In this document: positions 17,711-26,397 of the stretch, piece after piece
Numbering within the stretch: position 1 is the first letter of the stretch
How the letters are laid out: the number at the start of each line of letters is the position of its first letter
DNA from: Segatella copri
GTDB taxonomy: Bacteria; Bacteroidota; Bacteroidia; Bacteroidales; Bacteroidaceae
Length of the DNA stretch: 64,000 nucleotides
Assembly: GCF_015074785.1 (NCBI RefSeq)
Contig: NZ_CP042464.1
Span: 2,846,001 to 2,910,000, forward strand
Reading direction: 5' to 3'
Position numbers and translations under genes: made by a program
The notes under the pieces: model-generated
What the model was told of the DNA's origin: nothing
What the model saw: only the letters and a program-made list of their open reading frames with translations
The model's database searches: none

Positions 17711-18064
17711 ATGAAGCAACTAAGTTTAATTATTTTAATGTGGTTTTCTACATTATACCTAAATGCTCAGCAAAAGTTCGATATTGAACTTTTCCCTATT
17801 TCGGTATATAGCAATGATAGAGAGAACTACCATGAACGTCACAGAATGCCTTCAAAGAAACCTTTAAAAGTTTTCTGTGAAGACGGAATGATACATTTTA
17901 CAAATGTACCAACAAGCTGTCGTATAGTATTCAAAAATGAGCAAGGAGAAATTCTATGTCAATTTTCCTTTAACGCTACATTTTTTACTATCGAGAAACC
18001 AGCATCAGCCGCTTGTTTAGAAATTTACTATGGCGATTCGACATTGAGAGGCTTTATATCATAA
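17711..18064 (+). CDS. Small secreted protein of the C10 protease locus
   Basis: 117 residues with a signal peptide (LSLIILMWFSTLYLNAQQ) and a mature part that looks all-beta, with VFCEDGMIHFTNVPTSCRIVF and a strand-rich end. I do not recognise a named family. It is 25 bp upstream of an active-looking C10 protease and probably co-transcribed. A role as inhibitor, chaperone or surface partner would be plausible, since C10 proteases elsewhere come with small inhibitors, but the sequence does not show it. Confidence 0.65.
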   Translation: MKQLSLIILMWFSTLYLNAQQKFDIELFPISVYSNDRENYHERHRMPSKKPLKVFCEDGMIHFTNVPTSCRIVFKNEQGEILCQFSFNATFFTIEKPASAACLEIYYGDSTLRGFIS

Positions 18065-18089
18065 AATATTCACCAAAATATTACACTAC

Positions 18090-19478
18090 ATGAAAAAATT
18101 ACTTATTTTCGGAATATTGCTATCATGTATAGCAATATCATGCACCCAAAACTTAGAAGAAGGTGCTCAAGACAATGGTGGTAACCTGTTACACCGCCTA
18201 GCAATAGGTTTAACTGAACCAGAATTGTTAAGTATTGCCTACGACTCTAACAATGACTTATCTGAGGAAGCCGCAACAGACATTCTTGCTGATTTTATTG
18301 CAGAAAACAATGTATCAAGAAGTTCTATGCCTACTTTTTGCCTAAAAAACAAGTACACCATCAACGCAAAGAACAACTCGACATGTTCTGTCAATAAAGA
18401 CCATGTTACCTTCTATGAGTATGAGACTGAAAATCAGCCAGAGAAAAAGAAAGCGTTAGTTTGTGGAGATAAGCGTTTTCCTGCGGTAATTGCTTACATA
18501 GACTCCTATAACAGAAATAGCATATTACCATCTGACATCATGCTAGCCAATGCAAAGCAATATGTTTTGTCCACAATCTCACAAATCAAACATTATGAGG
18601 ATTCCTTGCGAGTACAAACTATTGACAAGATTCGCCACATTAGACAGTTTACCGGGGATTTTAAGTTTAAAGACTTTGAAGACAACATCTTTGTTTACGA
18701 AAATCCAACAAGAGGATGGGCTGTCACACCTGGTGGAACTGAAATGGCAAAAATTGGTCCCCTCACAACAACCCAATGGGACCAAGTTTCTCCCTATAAC
18801 TTATATGCCGACCCGACAACAGGAACTAATGATGAAGGAGCATTTGACTTTAGATACGACAATCGCTATCCTGCAGGATGTGTTGTTACTGCCATGGCAC
18901 AAATTGCTGCATATCTTAAACCTTCTATGCCAGGGATAGATTGGAGTCTTGCTAATATTCAATCAGTTCCAATGTTTGACAATAGTTCAGAAACATCAAA
19001 AGCTGTTGCAAGTGTTTTTTCTCTAATTGCAAAAGGAAGTGGGACAAAATATGGACCAAAAGGTGGCTCAACAAACACTCAAATGGCTCGTAACTATATG
19101 AAGACATTAGGGGTATATATGGATGATGCAAAAGACTGTACTTTTCAAAATATGAAGGCTAGTCTTGATGCATTAAGACTTGTTTACATTACAGGAACTG
19201 GTCGCCATGTCTACACCAGAGGATTCAATGCTAGCGGAAGACATGCCTGGCTAATTGATGGATACCAAATAAGACAAAGAAATTCTTCGTACAGAATGAT
19301 TTTGAGACAATATAATGTATATTGCCACTGTAATTTTGGATGGGGAGGCGATAGCGACGGATGGTATTTATATCAGTCTTCTGGTGATATCACTTTTGAC
19401 TGTAATGGTAATCCAAAAAGTGATTATGATATTTTTGACTATGAGCTCAAGGCTTATCCAAACGTTCGCAAAGGGTAA
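18090..19478 (+). CDS. C10 family cysteine protease (streptopain-like), secreted lipoprotein
   Basis: 462 residues. Lipoprotein signal with lipobox ending at the Cys in LSCIAISC; a pro-region to about residue 215 with the Spi-type segments LVCGDKRFPAVIAYID; then the papain-fold domain. The nucleophile is Cys264 in YPAGCVVTAMAQ and the general base His385 in GRHAWLIDGY, followed by HCNFGWGGDSDGWY, which carries the conserved Trp region. This is the arrangement of SpeB/streptopain and interpain. Expected role: a surface or exported protease for host or dietary protein. A terminator separates it from the paralogue downstream. Confidence 0.9.
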   Translation: MKKLLIFGILLSCIAISCTQNLEEGAQDNGGNLLHRLAIGLTEPELLSIAYDSNNDLSEEAATDILADFIAENNVSRSSMPTFCLKNKYTINAKNNSTCSVNKDHVTFYEYETENQPEKKKALVCGDKRFPAVIAYIDSYNRNSILPSDIMLANAKQYVLSTISQIKHYEDSLRVQTIDKIRHIRQFTGDFKFKDFEDNIFVYENPTRGWAVTPGGTEMAKIGPLTTTQWDQVSPYNLYADPTTGTNDEGAFDFRYDNRYPAGCVVTAMAQIAAYLKPSMPGIDWSLANIQSVPMFDNSSETSKAVASVFSLIAKGSGTKYGPKGGSTNTQMARNYMKTLGVYMDDAKDCTFQNMKASLDALRLVYITGTGRHVYTRGFNASGRHAWLIDGYQIRQRNSSYRMILRQYNVYCHCNFGWGGDSDGWYLYQSSGDITFDCNGNPKSDYDIFDYELKAYPNVRKG

Positions 19479-19508
19479 TCACTTTCAAATTAACACTATT
19501 TCTAACAT

Positions 19509-19541
19509 GGATTGAGAACTAGGCAAGTTCTCAATCCTTTT
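19509..19541 (+). terminator. Terminator between the two C10-type genes
   Basis: 12-bp inverted repeat GGATTGAGAACT / AGTTCTCAATCC with a 5-nt loop and TTTT. It lies 13 bp before the start of the second gene, so expression of the paralogue may depend on read-through. Confidence 0.75.
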
Positions 19542-19553
19542 AACATAAAATTT

Positions 19554-20918
19554 ATGAATAGAAAAATCTATTATATATTAATGGCTCTAACCATGACTAT
19601 CACATCTTGTCAAACCAACAATGATGCTCTCAATTTTTATTACTATGAGAACAAAATTGAACTAACAGAGGCTGAAATTTCCAGTATTATGTTTGATGAT
19701 AAAGTCAAGTTGACTAAAGACGAAGCTGTTGACATTTTCAATCTCTTTGCAGAAGACAACCTTACAACTCGACAAAACAACCCTGTAATCAAAATAGAAG
19801 AAACTAAAGAGTATAACATTTCACCATCAAACAAATTACAGAACCAAGTAAATAATAACAAATTACATTGTCCTATTTACGAGTTGAAAATAAATTCTAC
19901 AACAGGAGTCTATACAGCAATTATTTCTGGCGACAAGAGATTCCCTTATGTATTAGCATACTTTAGAAACGATAGTACAAGTTTCTCAAAAGAGTTGCCA
20001 CCACTTCTATATTCAAAAGAACTTTTTACTAACGCCATTAGCAGTTTAGATTCTAACAAAGATTCCTTACGAAATACGACATTAGAGAAAATAGCAAAAG
20101 TGCTAAATACCACCCCAAAGAAAGTTGAGTTTGCAAAAATTAAAGAGTTCATTTCTCCGAAACAAATTAGGAACACAAGAGCAACTATTACAACACCCCC
20201 TAGCAATGCCATCGCAGGAAATGGTCCATTCATTAAAGTTAGTTGGAACGACGGACTACCATACAACCAATTAATGGAACAAAACTGCTCCGACAATTGG
20301 CTTTGGGATTATCGTTACCCAATTAGCTCTGTTGTCATTGCGACTGCTGAAATCATGTCTTTTTACAAACCGAGCATTTATGTTGATGGGACAAGAATTG
20401 ATTGGGACTATCTATGCGAAAAGGAAGAAATACATGATACCTCAGACTACTTTGGTTCGTACACTAAAGATCCTGATGACAAATGTCTGATGATTGCTAA
20501 ACTTATGAAATTTATCGGAGAACAATGTGGAGTAAAATATCAATGTAATTCTAGTAGCGTCAACTTTAGTAATATTATCAAATTCTTAAAAAAATATGGG
20601 ATATACGTGGACAACATGCAGAAAATGAACATTGCCACATTAAAAGCTTCTGTTGATGAATTAAGACCCGTATTTATGTATGGGCAAACTAGTACTGGAG
20701 CTGGACATTGGTGGATTGTAGATGGGTATCGAACACAACCGACCACTCGTGCCTCTTTCTTCCCTGGATTTAATGTTTACATGCATGCAAACATGGGGAA
20801 AGGCAAATCGTACTCTGGCTACTACTTAGTAGATAGCAATGGTGGGCTTACTTTTGATACTACATTTGCTAATTTCAACACTAATCTAAAAATGTACCCA
20901 AATGTAAGAAACGATTAG
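19554..20918 (+). CDS. C10-like pseudo-protease: catalytic Cys replaced by Ser
   Basis: 454 residues from the ATG at 19554; the in-frame start at 19512 lies inside the terminator hairpin and is rejected. Lipoprotein signal (MALTMTITSC). The pro-region keeps IISGDKRFPYVLAYF, equivalent to the upstream paralogue. At the nucleophile position the paralogue's YPAGCVVTA is YPISSVVIA, so the expected Cys is Ser259. The His is kept (His385 in GAGHWWIVDGY), but the GWGG loop is changed to NMGKGKSYSGYY. The fold is kept, with no gap or stop, so this is probably a conserved inactive relative rather than a decaying gene. A decoy, inhibitor or binding role is inference; Ser-based hydrolysis cannot be excluded. 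Confidence 0.8.
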   Translation: MNRKIYYILMALTMTITSCQTNNDALNFYYYENKIELTEAEISSIMFDDKVKLTKDEAVDIFNLFAEDNLTTRQNNPVIKIEETKEYNISPSNKLQNQVNNNKLHCPIYELKINSTTGVYTAIISGDKRFPYVLAYFRNDSTSFSKELPPLLYSKELFTNAISSLDSNKDSLRNTTLEKIAKVLNTTPKKVEFAKIKEFISPKQIRNTRATITTPPSNAIAGNGPFIKVSWNDGLPYNQLMEQNCSDNWLWDYRYPISSVVIATAEIMSFYKPSIYVDGTRIDWDYLCEKEEIHDTSDYFGSYTKDPDDKCLMIAKLMKFIGEQCGVKYQCNSSSVNFSNIIKFLKKYGIYVDNMQKMNIATLKASVDELRPVFMYGQTSTGAGHWWIVDGYRTQPTTRASFFPGFNVYMHANMGKGKSYSGYYLVDSNGGLTFDTTFANFNTNLKMYPNVRND

Positions 20919-21002
20919 CCACATTCCACAAACAAAGGACAGGCATCATCTCATATTGGTTTCTAGCGATTCATCAAAAACGAATTCAATATAACTATGC
21001 GA

Positions 21003-21048
21003 TAAGATCAAAAGACGTGCCGCTCATACGACACGCCTTTTGATCTTA
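21003..21048. terminator. Bidirectional terminator
   Basis: 12-bp inverted repeat TAAGATCAAAAG / CTTTTGATCTTA with inner CGTG/CACG pairing, between convergent genes. Confidence 0.75.
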
Positions 21049-21085
21049 CACACGCTTTTCTTATGTTACGCTTATATCTTTATTC

Positions 21086-22015
21086 TTATACTCTTTCTTC
21101 GATGAAGTATCGTGGGCGACGCTTCACCTCGGTATAAATCTTGCCGATATAAACACCCGTGATGCCTACGCCCGTGGTGATGATGCCTCCGATAAACCAC
21201 ATGGAAACAAGCATGGAGGTCCAGCCCTGGATGGTCTTGCCCTGGAAATATTCTACCAAGGCAAAGATAATCATGATGACTGCCACCAAAGTCATCGCCA
21301 AACCCAGGAAGGTGATAAACCTAAGAGGTGCCACGGAGAACGAGGTGATGCCATCGATACTGAAGCTCAGCATCTTGGTAAACGGATACTTACTCTCACC
21401 CGCCTCACGAGCCTTGCGGTCGTAATAGACGAATCCCTCCCGGAAGCCCAACTGGCGTACGATGGATCTGAGGAAGAGATTGCGCTCGGGATACTGCATC
21501 AGAGCCTTCAGGGTGCGGTTGGTCATCATGCGGAAATCGGCATGATTGTAAACCGTATCCTTATCCACACTCTGCATCAGCTTATAAAAAGCCTGGGCGG
21601 TAAAGCGCTTAAAGAAGGTATCGGTCTTGCGCTCCTTGCGCACACCATAGATGATATCCTTGCCTTCCTGCACCTGGCGCACCATATCCACGATAACATT
21701 CTCATCGTCCTGCAGGTCGGCATCGATGCTTACCATCGCATCACAATGGTCTACCGCAGCTTCCATACCTGCCCAGAGCGCATTCTGATGGCCCCGGTTA
21801 TGCGACAGCTTAATGCCATGCACATACCCATGTTCCTTGGCAGCATCCGAAATCATCCGCCAAGTATGATCACGACTGCCATCGTCGACAAGCAGCAGTT
21901 CTGTGTCGGCATCAGTCTCTTTCTTAATCTTTCTGATCAATGCCCCCAGCACATCTAAGGTCTTAGGCAGCACTTCTTCCTCGTTATAACAAGGGATAAC
22001 TATCAATATCTTCAT
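21086..22015 (-). CDS. Polyprenyl-phosphate glycosyltransferase, GtrB/DPM1 type
   Basis: 309 residues: a GT2 domain beginning ILIVIPCYNEEEVL, with LLVDDGSRDHTW and the metal-binding DADLQD, then two transmembrane helices in the last 90 residues. This is the layout of GtrB and bacterial dolichol-phosphate-mannose-synthase-like enzymes, which make undecaprenyl-phosphate-linked sugars on the cytoplasmic face. Such donors are used by GT-C enzymes such as the ArnT-like protein at 14197. The sugar is not predictable. A -7 box (TACTTTTG near 22038-22046, minus strand) suggests its own promoter. Confidence 0.88.
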   Translation of the reverse strand: MKILIVIPCYNEEEVLPKTLDVLGALIRKIKKETDADTELLLVDDGSRDHTWRMISDAAKEHGYVHGIKLSHNRGHQNALWAGMEAAVDHCDAMVSIDADLQDDENVIVDMVRQVQEGKDIIYGVRKERKTDTFFKRFTAQAFYKLMQSVDKDTVYNHADFRMMTNRTLKALMQYPERNLFLRSIVRQLGFREGFVYYDRKAREAGESKYPFTKMLSFSIDGITSFSVAPLRFITFLGLAMTLVAVIMIIFALVEYFQGKTIQGWTSMLVSMWFIGGIITTGVGITGVYIGKIYTEVKRRPRYFIEERV

Positions 22016-22130
22016 TTGTAAGCCAGTATTTATTCAGATGCAAAAGTAACTCATTTTTTCTATTTAAACAAGAAAAACGTTTAATATTTTTTATTCTTGA
22101 TATATTTTTCCCGTTTTTCTCCATTCTTTC

Positions 22131-24248
22131 TTACCATTTCCACTTTACCTGTATCTCCAGATCGGTTTGCGAAGAGCGGGAGATTTCCTGCAAACCAGAA
22201 GAGATGTGAGAGCGGTCGAAATAATCGGTTGTACCCAATTTGGCGATAAGCAGCAGATGGGAACCTATCTCTGAGCGTGCCACCAAGGCGTAACGGATGC
22301 CCTCGCCGTAGTAGCTGCCGAAACTCATCTGATAGAGCAGACCGGGCTCATAAGCGTAGATACGGGAGGCAAAATCGGAAGTATGGAAATAGCCCAGGCA
22401 GCCTCTCAACGTTCCTTTCAACTGCTTCTTCCATTTCCATTCCCATCCTATATGCTCGCTCACCATATAGCCTTTACTAAGCTCATCGCCCTCATTCTTC
22501 ATTGCGCTTTCTGCCTGGCTCATCGTATAGTCGAAACTGGTTTTGGCGCTCCATCGTTTTTGGGATATTGTGGCATAGAGACGCAGACGGCCGGTTGTGG
22601 TTCCCGCCTTATCCTTATAACGGAACCTTCCTCCTACCGTCAGCACTCTTGAGGGCTGGAAGAGAATATTCAGCAGATTATCCCAACTCTGAGTGCTCTC
22701 CCTGGTCTGATACTTAGGCCAGGCGAAATAGGCGAAATCGCTATAGGCTGTGATGCTCCAATGATGGGCAGGAATCCAGGTAAAGCCCAGATATACGCCG
22801 TTTTCATCCTGCACATCGCTCCCCTCGGAAAAGCTGTTGCTGAAGAGAGAATAATATCGGGCAGAATAGAACCTGTGAAGAGCCATGAGCGTGAAATGGT
22901 CGGAACAGAGATAGGAGGCTGCATTGAGCGTGGCTATGGAACCGCAATCGCCCGTAGCCGTTTCGCCGGAGAGGGTGAGGCGATGGGAGATGTAACCATA
23001 GCTGATGCTGGCATTCCAGAAGGCATTCCCCTCTGGAGCAAAACGCTTGTAAAGCTGGCTTTTATTGGGCGTGAGCGGCAGGGAGAAAGAGGTATAAAAG
23101 GCTGTACCTCCGATGTGCCAGCCCTGATGCCGGTAACTGATGTTGCCTCCCACAAGTGTATTGGATGCTACCTTCTGTTTAGCAATCTCATTCACCGTGC
23201 GATGCAAACCAGTCTTCAGGATGGTCTTGATGCCCCCGCCGTCAGCAGAAAGCGTAGCATCTATCTGGCGATAAGAAAGAAAGCCGGTCAGTTCGAGGCC
23301 CTTTAATAAGGTATAGGTGGCTGCTGCGCCTTGCAGATAATTAGCTGAAGAACGGGAGGAATGACCGCGGATGATGCAGGAAGATGATCTGCCCAAGGAG
23401 GTTAAGGCTGAGAGTTTGCCGAAGCCGAAATCATTATTGAGTATCAGTCCCAATCCTACGTTCAGTCTGTATCTGCCCAGGGTGATATTCTTCCATCTGC
23501 CCAGGTTCTTTACCTGAAGATAGAAGGAATAGAAGTCGTAACCCATCGTGTTCCTGCCTCCAAAGAATGGTTCGCCGGCATCCTGAAAAGCTACGAATCC
23601 CAGTTTGACGGAATTGCCGTAGCGAAACTGGTAGCGCAGTCCGTGCTTATAAGGATAACCCAGATAGCCGCCAGTTCCGCTTGCATCGCCCTTGCGCTCA
23701 TAAAAAGGAACCTTCAGCATGCCCATCACCTCGTGCTTGCCATACTGGGCGATGTTTTTAAGACTGGGGAAAGCCGGCTTGCTCCCGTCATCGGCCACAA
23801 AGAAGAAACAACTCATCAGCTGGCGCTGGTACCAGTCGATACTGCTTATCAGGGTAAGCTCGCTCATACTCTTCAGCTGGCCATAGCGGTAAATATAGAA
23901 CAGGATGTCTTCTACCTGCGATGCGGTAAGAAACGGTATGCGCTCCAGTTCTTCTCTCGTTGCCGTATTCAGATTGACGGGATGCTGCGCCATCTCCTCC
24001 AAATCTTCTTCATAATCCTGCCAGGCTACATGCTCGAAATCTTCGGATGCAGAAAGATCGGACAGCAGTTGCTGCCAGGGTGGCGAAGCGGAAAGAGAAT
24101 CTTCAGGCGCGGCGCCCTGTTCTGAAAGAGAGGAAGATTGGGCTTGAGGCCATGAGGCACAGAAGATTTGGGAGCTGCCTACGAGAAACAGTTTCAACAA
24201 GAGGGATGTTATGGAATGAGCATGCTTCATCTGCAGTAGGCACTTCAT
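22131..24248 (-). CDS. Helix-hairpin-helix protein with outer-membrane barrel-like C-terminus
   Basis: 705 residues with a signal peptide. A ComEA-like helix-hairpin-helix motif lies at about 93-145 (VNLNTATREELERIPFLT, ASQVEDILFYIYRYG), followed by some 540 residues of alternating beta strands ending in IQVKWKW, an aromatic C-terminal strand typical of outer-membrane barrels. Bacteroidota have this unusual combination commonly; the function is not established. The HHH part would lie in the periplasm, where DNA binding is possible. An alternative ATG at 24230 would shorten the signal peptide by six residues. The -7 box TAACTTTG lies at 24263-24270. Confidence 0.75.
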   Translation of the reverse strand: MKCLLQMKHAHSITSLLLKLFLVGSSQIFCASWPQAQSSSLSEQGAAPEDSLSASPPWQQLLSDLSASEDFEHVAWQDYEEDLEEMAQHPVNLNTATREELERIPFLTASQVEDILFYIYRYGQLKSMSELTLISSIDWYQRQLMSCFFFVADDGSKPAFPSLKNIAQYGKHEVMGMLKVPFYERKGDASGTGGYLGYPYKHGLRYQFRYGNSVKLGFVAFQDAGEPFFGGRNTMGYDFYSFYLQVKNLGRWKNITLGRYRLNVGLGLILNNDFGFGKLSALTSLGRSSSCIIRGHSSRSSANYLQGAAATYTLLKGLELTGFLSYRQIDATLSADGGGIKTILKTGLHRTVNEIAKQKVASNTLVGGNISYRHQGWHIGGTAFYTSFSLPLTPNKSQLYKRFAPEGNAFWNASISYGYISHRLTLSGETATGDCGSIATLNAASYLCSDHFTLMALHRFYSARYYSLFSNSFSEGSDVQDENGVYLGFTWIPAHHWSITAYSDFAYFAWPKYQTRESTQSWDNLLNILFQPSRVLTVGGRFRYKDKAGTTTGRLRLYATISQKRWSAKTSFDYTMSQAESAMKNEGDELSKGYMVSEHIGWEWKWKKQLKGTLRGCLGYFHTSDFASRIYAYEPGLLYQMSFGSYYGEGIRYALVARSEIGSHLLLIAKLGTTDYFDRSHISSGLQEISRSSQTDLEIQVKWKW

Positions 24249-24332
24249 TTATTAAATTAAGACAAAGTTACTGCTAAAATATGAAAAAGAGAAAGAAAAA
24301 GCCAAGAATCTTTCTCAATTTGAGAAATAATC

Positions 24333-24340
24333 TGTAATTT
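24333..24340 (+). promoter_or_regulatory. -7 box and structured leader of the DUF4294 gene
   Basis: TAATTTTG about 100 bp before the start. The leader between holds two small hairpins, AAAGGGGCTTACACCTCTTT and AGCTCC/GGAGCT, and then GAGGAGA near the start codon. Confidence 0.45.
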
Positions 24341-24439
24341 TGCGGCGTAATTAGTAACACAAAGGGGCTTACACCTCTTTATATATAGAAGAAGCTCCAC
24401 GAAAAAAGGAGCTGGCCAAAGAACTTTGAGGAGATTTAC

Positions 24440-25078
24440 ATGAAACAGAAAATATGCTTTTTACTGGCGATGCTCTTCTGCATCACCCTGCAAACCATGG
24501 CGCAGACCGATGGCGACAACCCTGAAGACAGGGAGGTGGACATGGATGCTCCTACCTTTGAACCAATGGTGAAGGTAGGAAAAGTGCTCCTGGATCATGA
24601 CAGCGTGCAATATGTTCAGGTGAACAACGTGTACGTTTATCCGCAGCCGATATTTAAGAACGCCAAGGAGCGAATGGCTTACAACCGTTTGGTATACAAC
24701 ATCAAGAAGGTGCTGCCGATAGCCAAAGAGGTAAGAAAGATTATCATCGAAACGGGTGATTATCTGGAAACGCTGCCTAACAAAAAGGCAAAGGATGCAC
24801 ACATGAAACTGGTGGAGAAAGGTATCAAACAGGAATATACCCCGAGAATGAAGAAACTCACCTATGCACAGGGTAAACTCTGCATCAAACTGGTATATCG
24901 CGAGTGCAATTCTTCATCCTATCATCTTATACAAGCCTTCCTGGGTCCTATCCGTGCCGGATTCTATCAGGCATTTGCAAGCCTCTTCGGTGCCAGCCTC
25001 AACAAGAAGTACGACCCGAACGGCGTTGACAGATTAACAGAAAGAGTGGTAAGACAGGTAGAATCGGGGCAGATTTAA
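24440..25078 (+). CDS. DUF4294 family exported protein
   Basis: 212 residues with a signal peptide ending near QTMAQ. The mature part has VYVYPQPIFKNAKERMAYNRLVYNIKK and LCIKLVYRECNSSSYHLIQAFLGPIRAGFYQAFASLFG, the signature regions of DUF4294, a family confined largely to Bacteroidota. No catalytic function is known. A rho-independent terminator follows 30 bp after the stop, so it is a single-gene unit. Confidence 0.8.
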   Translation: MKQKICFLLAMLFCITLQTMAQTDGDNPEDREVDMDAPTFEPMVKVGKVLLDHDSVQYVQVNNVYVYPQPIFKNAKERMAYNRLVYNIKKVLPIAKEVRKIIIETGDYLETLPNKKAKDAHMKLVEKGIKQEYTPRMKKLTYAQGKLCIKLVYRECNSSSYHLIQAFLGPIRAGFYQAFASLFGASLNKKYDPNGVDRLTERVVRQVESGQI

Positions 25079-25107
25079 CCAGTTCATCTTATTCAGAAAG
25101 CTCATAT

Positions 25108-25166
25108 ACTTAGGTATAAAAGCATTTCCAGTCAATAGGAATTGCTTTTATACCTAAGTTTTTTTG
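25108..25166 (+). terminator. Terminator of the DUF4294 gene
   Basis: 17-bp perfect inverted repeat ACTTAGGTATAAAAGCA / TGCTTTTATACCTAAGT with an 18-nt loop and a run of seven T. Confidence 0.85.
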
Positions 25167-25189
25167 TTGATACAAGCAGAAGAAATCTC

Positions 25190-25273
25190 CGTTCATCGAC
25201 GTTGAATGTCCGTTCAGCGTCGTTGAACGGCGGTTCATAGACGTTGAACGGCGGTTCAACGTCGATGAACGAA
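25190..25273. repeat. Four tandem 21-bp near-palindromic repeats
   Basis: Units at 25190, 25211, 25232 and 25253, each of the form (C/G)GTTCAnnGnCGnTGAAyGnn, so each unit is itself close to a palindrome. They lie between two terminators in a convergent intergenic region. The frames that cross them are only translations of the repeat. Confidence 0.8.
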
Positions 25274-25294
25274 GATTTAAACAGACAGAAAAAA

Positions 25295-25338
25295 GAAATG
25301 TTCCTAAGAAAAGCAACAACTTTTCCTAGGAACATTTC
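25295..25338 (-). terminator. Terminator of the dipeptidase/glutaminyl cyclase operon
   Basis: 19-bp near-perfect inverted repeat (25295-25313 and 25320-25338) with a 6-nt loop and T-rich flanks on the minus strand. Confidence 0.8.
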
Positions 25339-25364
25339 CTTTTATATTCGAATGGGATGCCCAC

Positions 25365-26393
25365 CTATTCCTCAGTATAAAGCACCTGAATCATGGTCTG
25401 GCCAACCGCCTTAAGCACATTCTTATCCAGATGAGCCATATCATCGCTCACGGTGTGCCAGGTAGGACCGAAACTGCTCTGCTGACAGTCTGGATAATAA
25501 GCTATCACATCTACAGTAGGAATCTTAGCCTTCTCGTTGACCGGAATATGATCATCAGTAATCATTCCGCCATCGCTCTTAGGGAAGTAAGAGCCAAAAC
25601 CTGCCTGACGGGCTGCAGCCCAAACCTTCTTCACGATGCCACCGGCATACTGCATAGACATACCCTCACGATAGAACTTGGCTCCCTGTCCGCCCACCAT
25701 ATCGAGGAGGATTCCGAAACGAGGATTATATCCCTCAGGCTTGTTCTCGCTCCAGTACTGGGCACCCAAAGCCCAAGTATCGCCATCGTCCTGAACATCA
25801 GCCCACTGAGGTGTACCCCAGTCTTCGGTATCGAAACATACGAAATCTACGCCGATGTTAGGATTCAGCTTCTTGTCTGCCTGTAGCTGGCGGGCTATCT
25901 CCAACATGACGGCTACTCCGCTGGCTCCATCGTTGGCTGCCATTACAGGCTTGCGCCAGTTGGTACTGTCGGGGTCGTTGTCGGCCCAAGGACGGCTGTC
26001 CCAATGGGCACAAAGCAAGATGCGGGTTTCTGCCTTCGGGTTGTAATGGGCGATGATATTGGTATTCTTCAGGATGGTACCATCATAGCCCTTGAGGTCA
26101 GCCTTCTGGGTTTCTACCTCACAACCAAACTGCTTGAACTTGCTCACAATCCATTCGCCACACTTGTCGTGCGCCTCGCTGTTCATGACGCGAGGACCGA
26201 AATCGCATTGTGCGGCACAATAAGCCAACGCCGAATCGGCATTAAAGGCAGGACCTACAGGATTCAGCTTCTCTGCTTCCTCTACTTCCTGGATTTCCGG
26301 CGACGTGGTGTTGGCACTCTTATAGCTGATAGCTCCAGCTACCACTCCGGCAGCAACTACCAAGCCTAAAATTATCTTCATTTTCTTCGTCAT
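25365..26393 (-). CDS. Glutaminyl-peptide cyclotransferase (M28-fold, bacterial type II)
   Basis: 342 residues with an N-terminal membrane anchor or signal (IILGLVVAAGVVAGAIS). The M28 metallopeptidase fold shows AHWDSRPWAD (zinc His and Asp), NDGASGVAVMLE, FDTEDWG and TWHTVSDDMAH. This set, with the Trp after the Asp and a long insert, fits the zinc glutaminyl cyclases described from Porphyromonas and Prevotella, which turn N-terminal Gln of exported proteins into pyroglutamate after signal peptide removal. It starts 4 bp after the amidotransferase/dipeptidase fusion gene and so is co-transcribed. A plain M28 aminopeptidase is the alternative. Confidence 0.82.
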   Translation of the reverse strand: MTKKMKIILGLVVAAGVVAGAISYKSANTTSPEIQEVEEAEKLNPVGPAFNADSALAYCAAQCDFGPRVMNSEAHDKCGEWIVSKFKQFGCEVETQKADLKGYDGTILKNTNIIAHYNPKAETRILLCAHWDSRPWADNDPDSTNWRKPVMAANDGASGVAVMLEIARQLQADKKLNPNIGVDFVCFDTEDWGTPQWADVQDDGDTWALGAQYWSENKPEGYNPRFGILLDMVGGQGAKFYREGMSMQYAGGIVKKVWAAARQAGFGSYFPKSDGGMITDDHIPVNEKAKIPTVDVIAYYPDCQQSSFGPTWHTVSDDMAHLDKNVLKAVGQTMIQVLYTEE

Positions 26394-26397
26394 AACA

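Noticed and set aside
25110..25335. Two short minus-strand frames with repeated Arg-Ser-Thr units
   Set aside because: They translate the 21-bp intergenic repeats and terminator stems; no start context or conserved feature.
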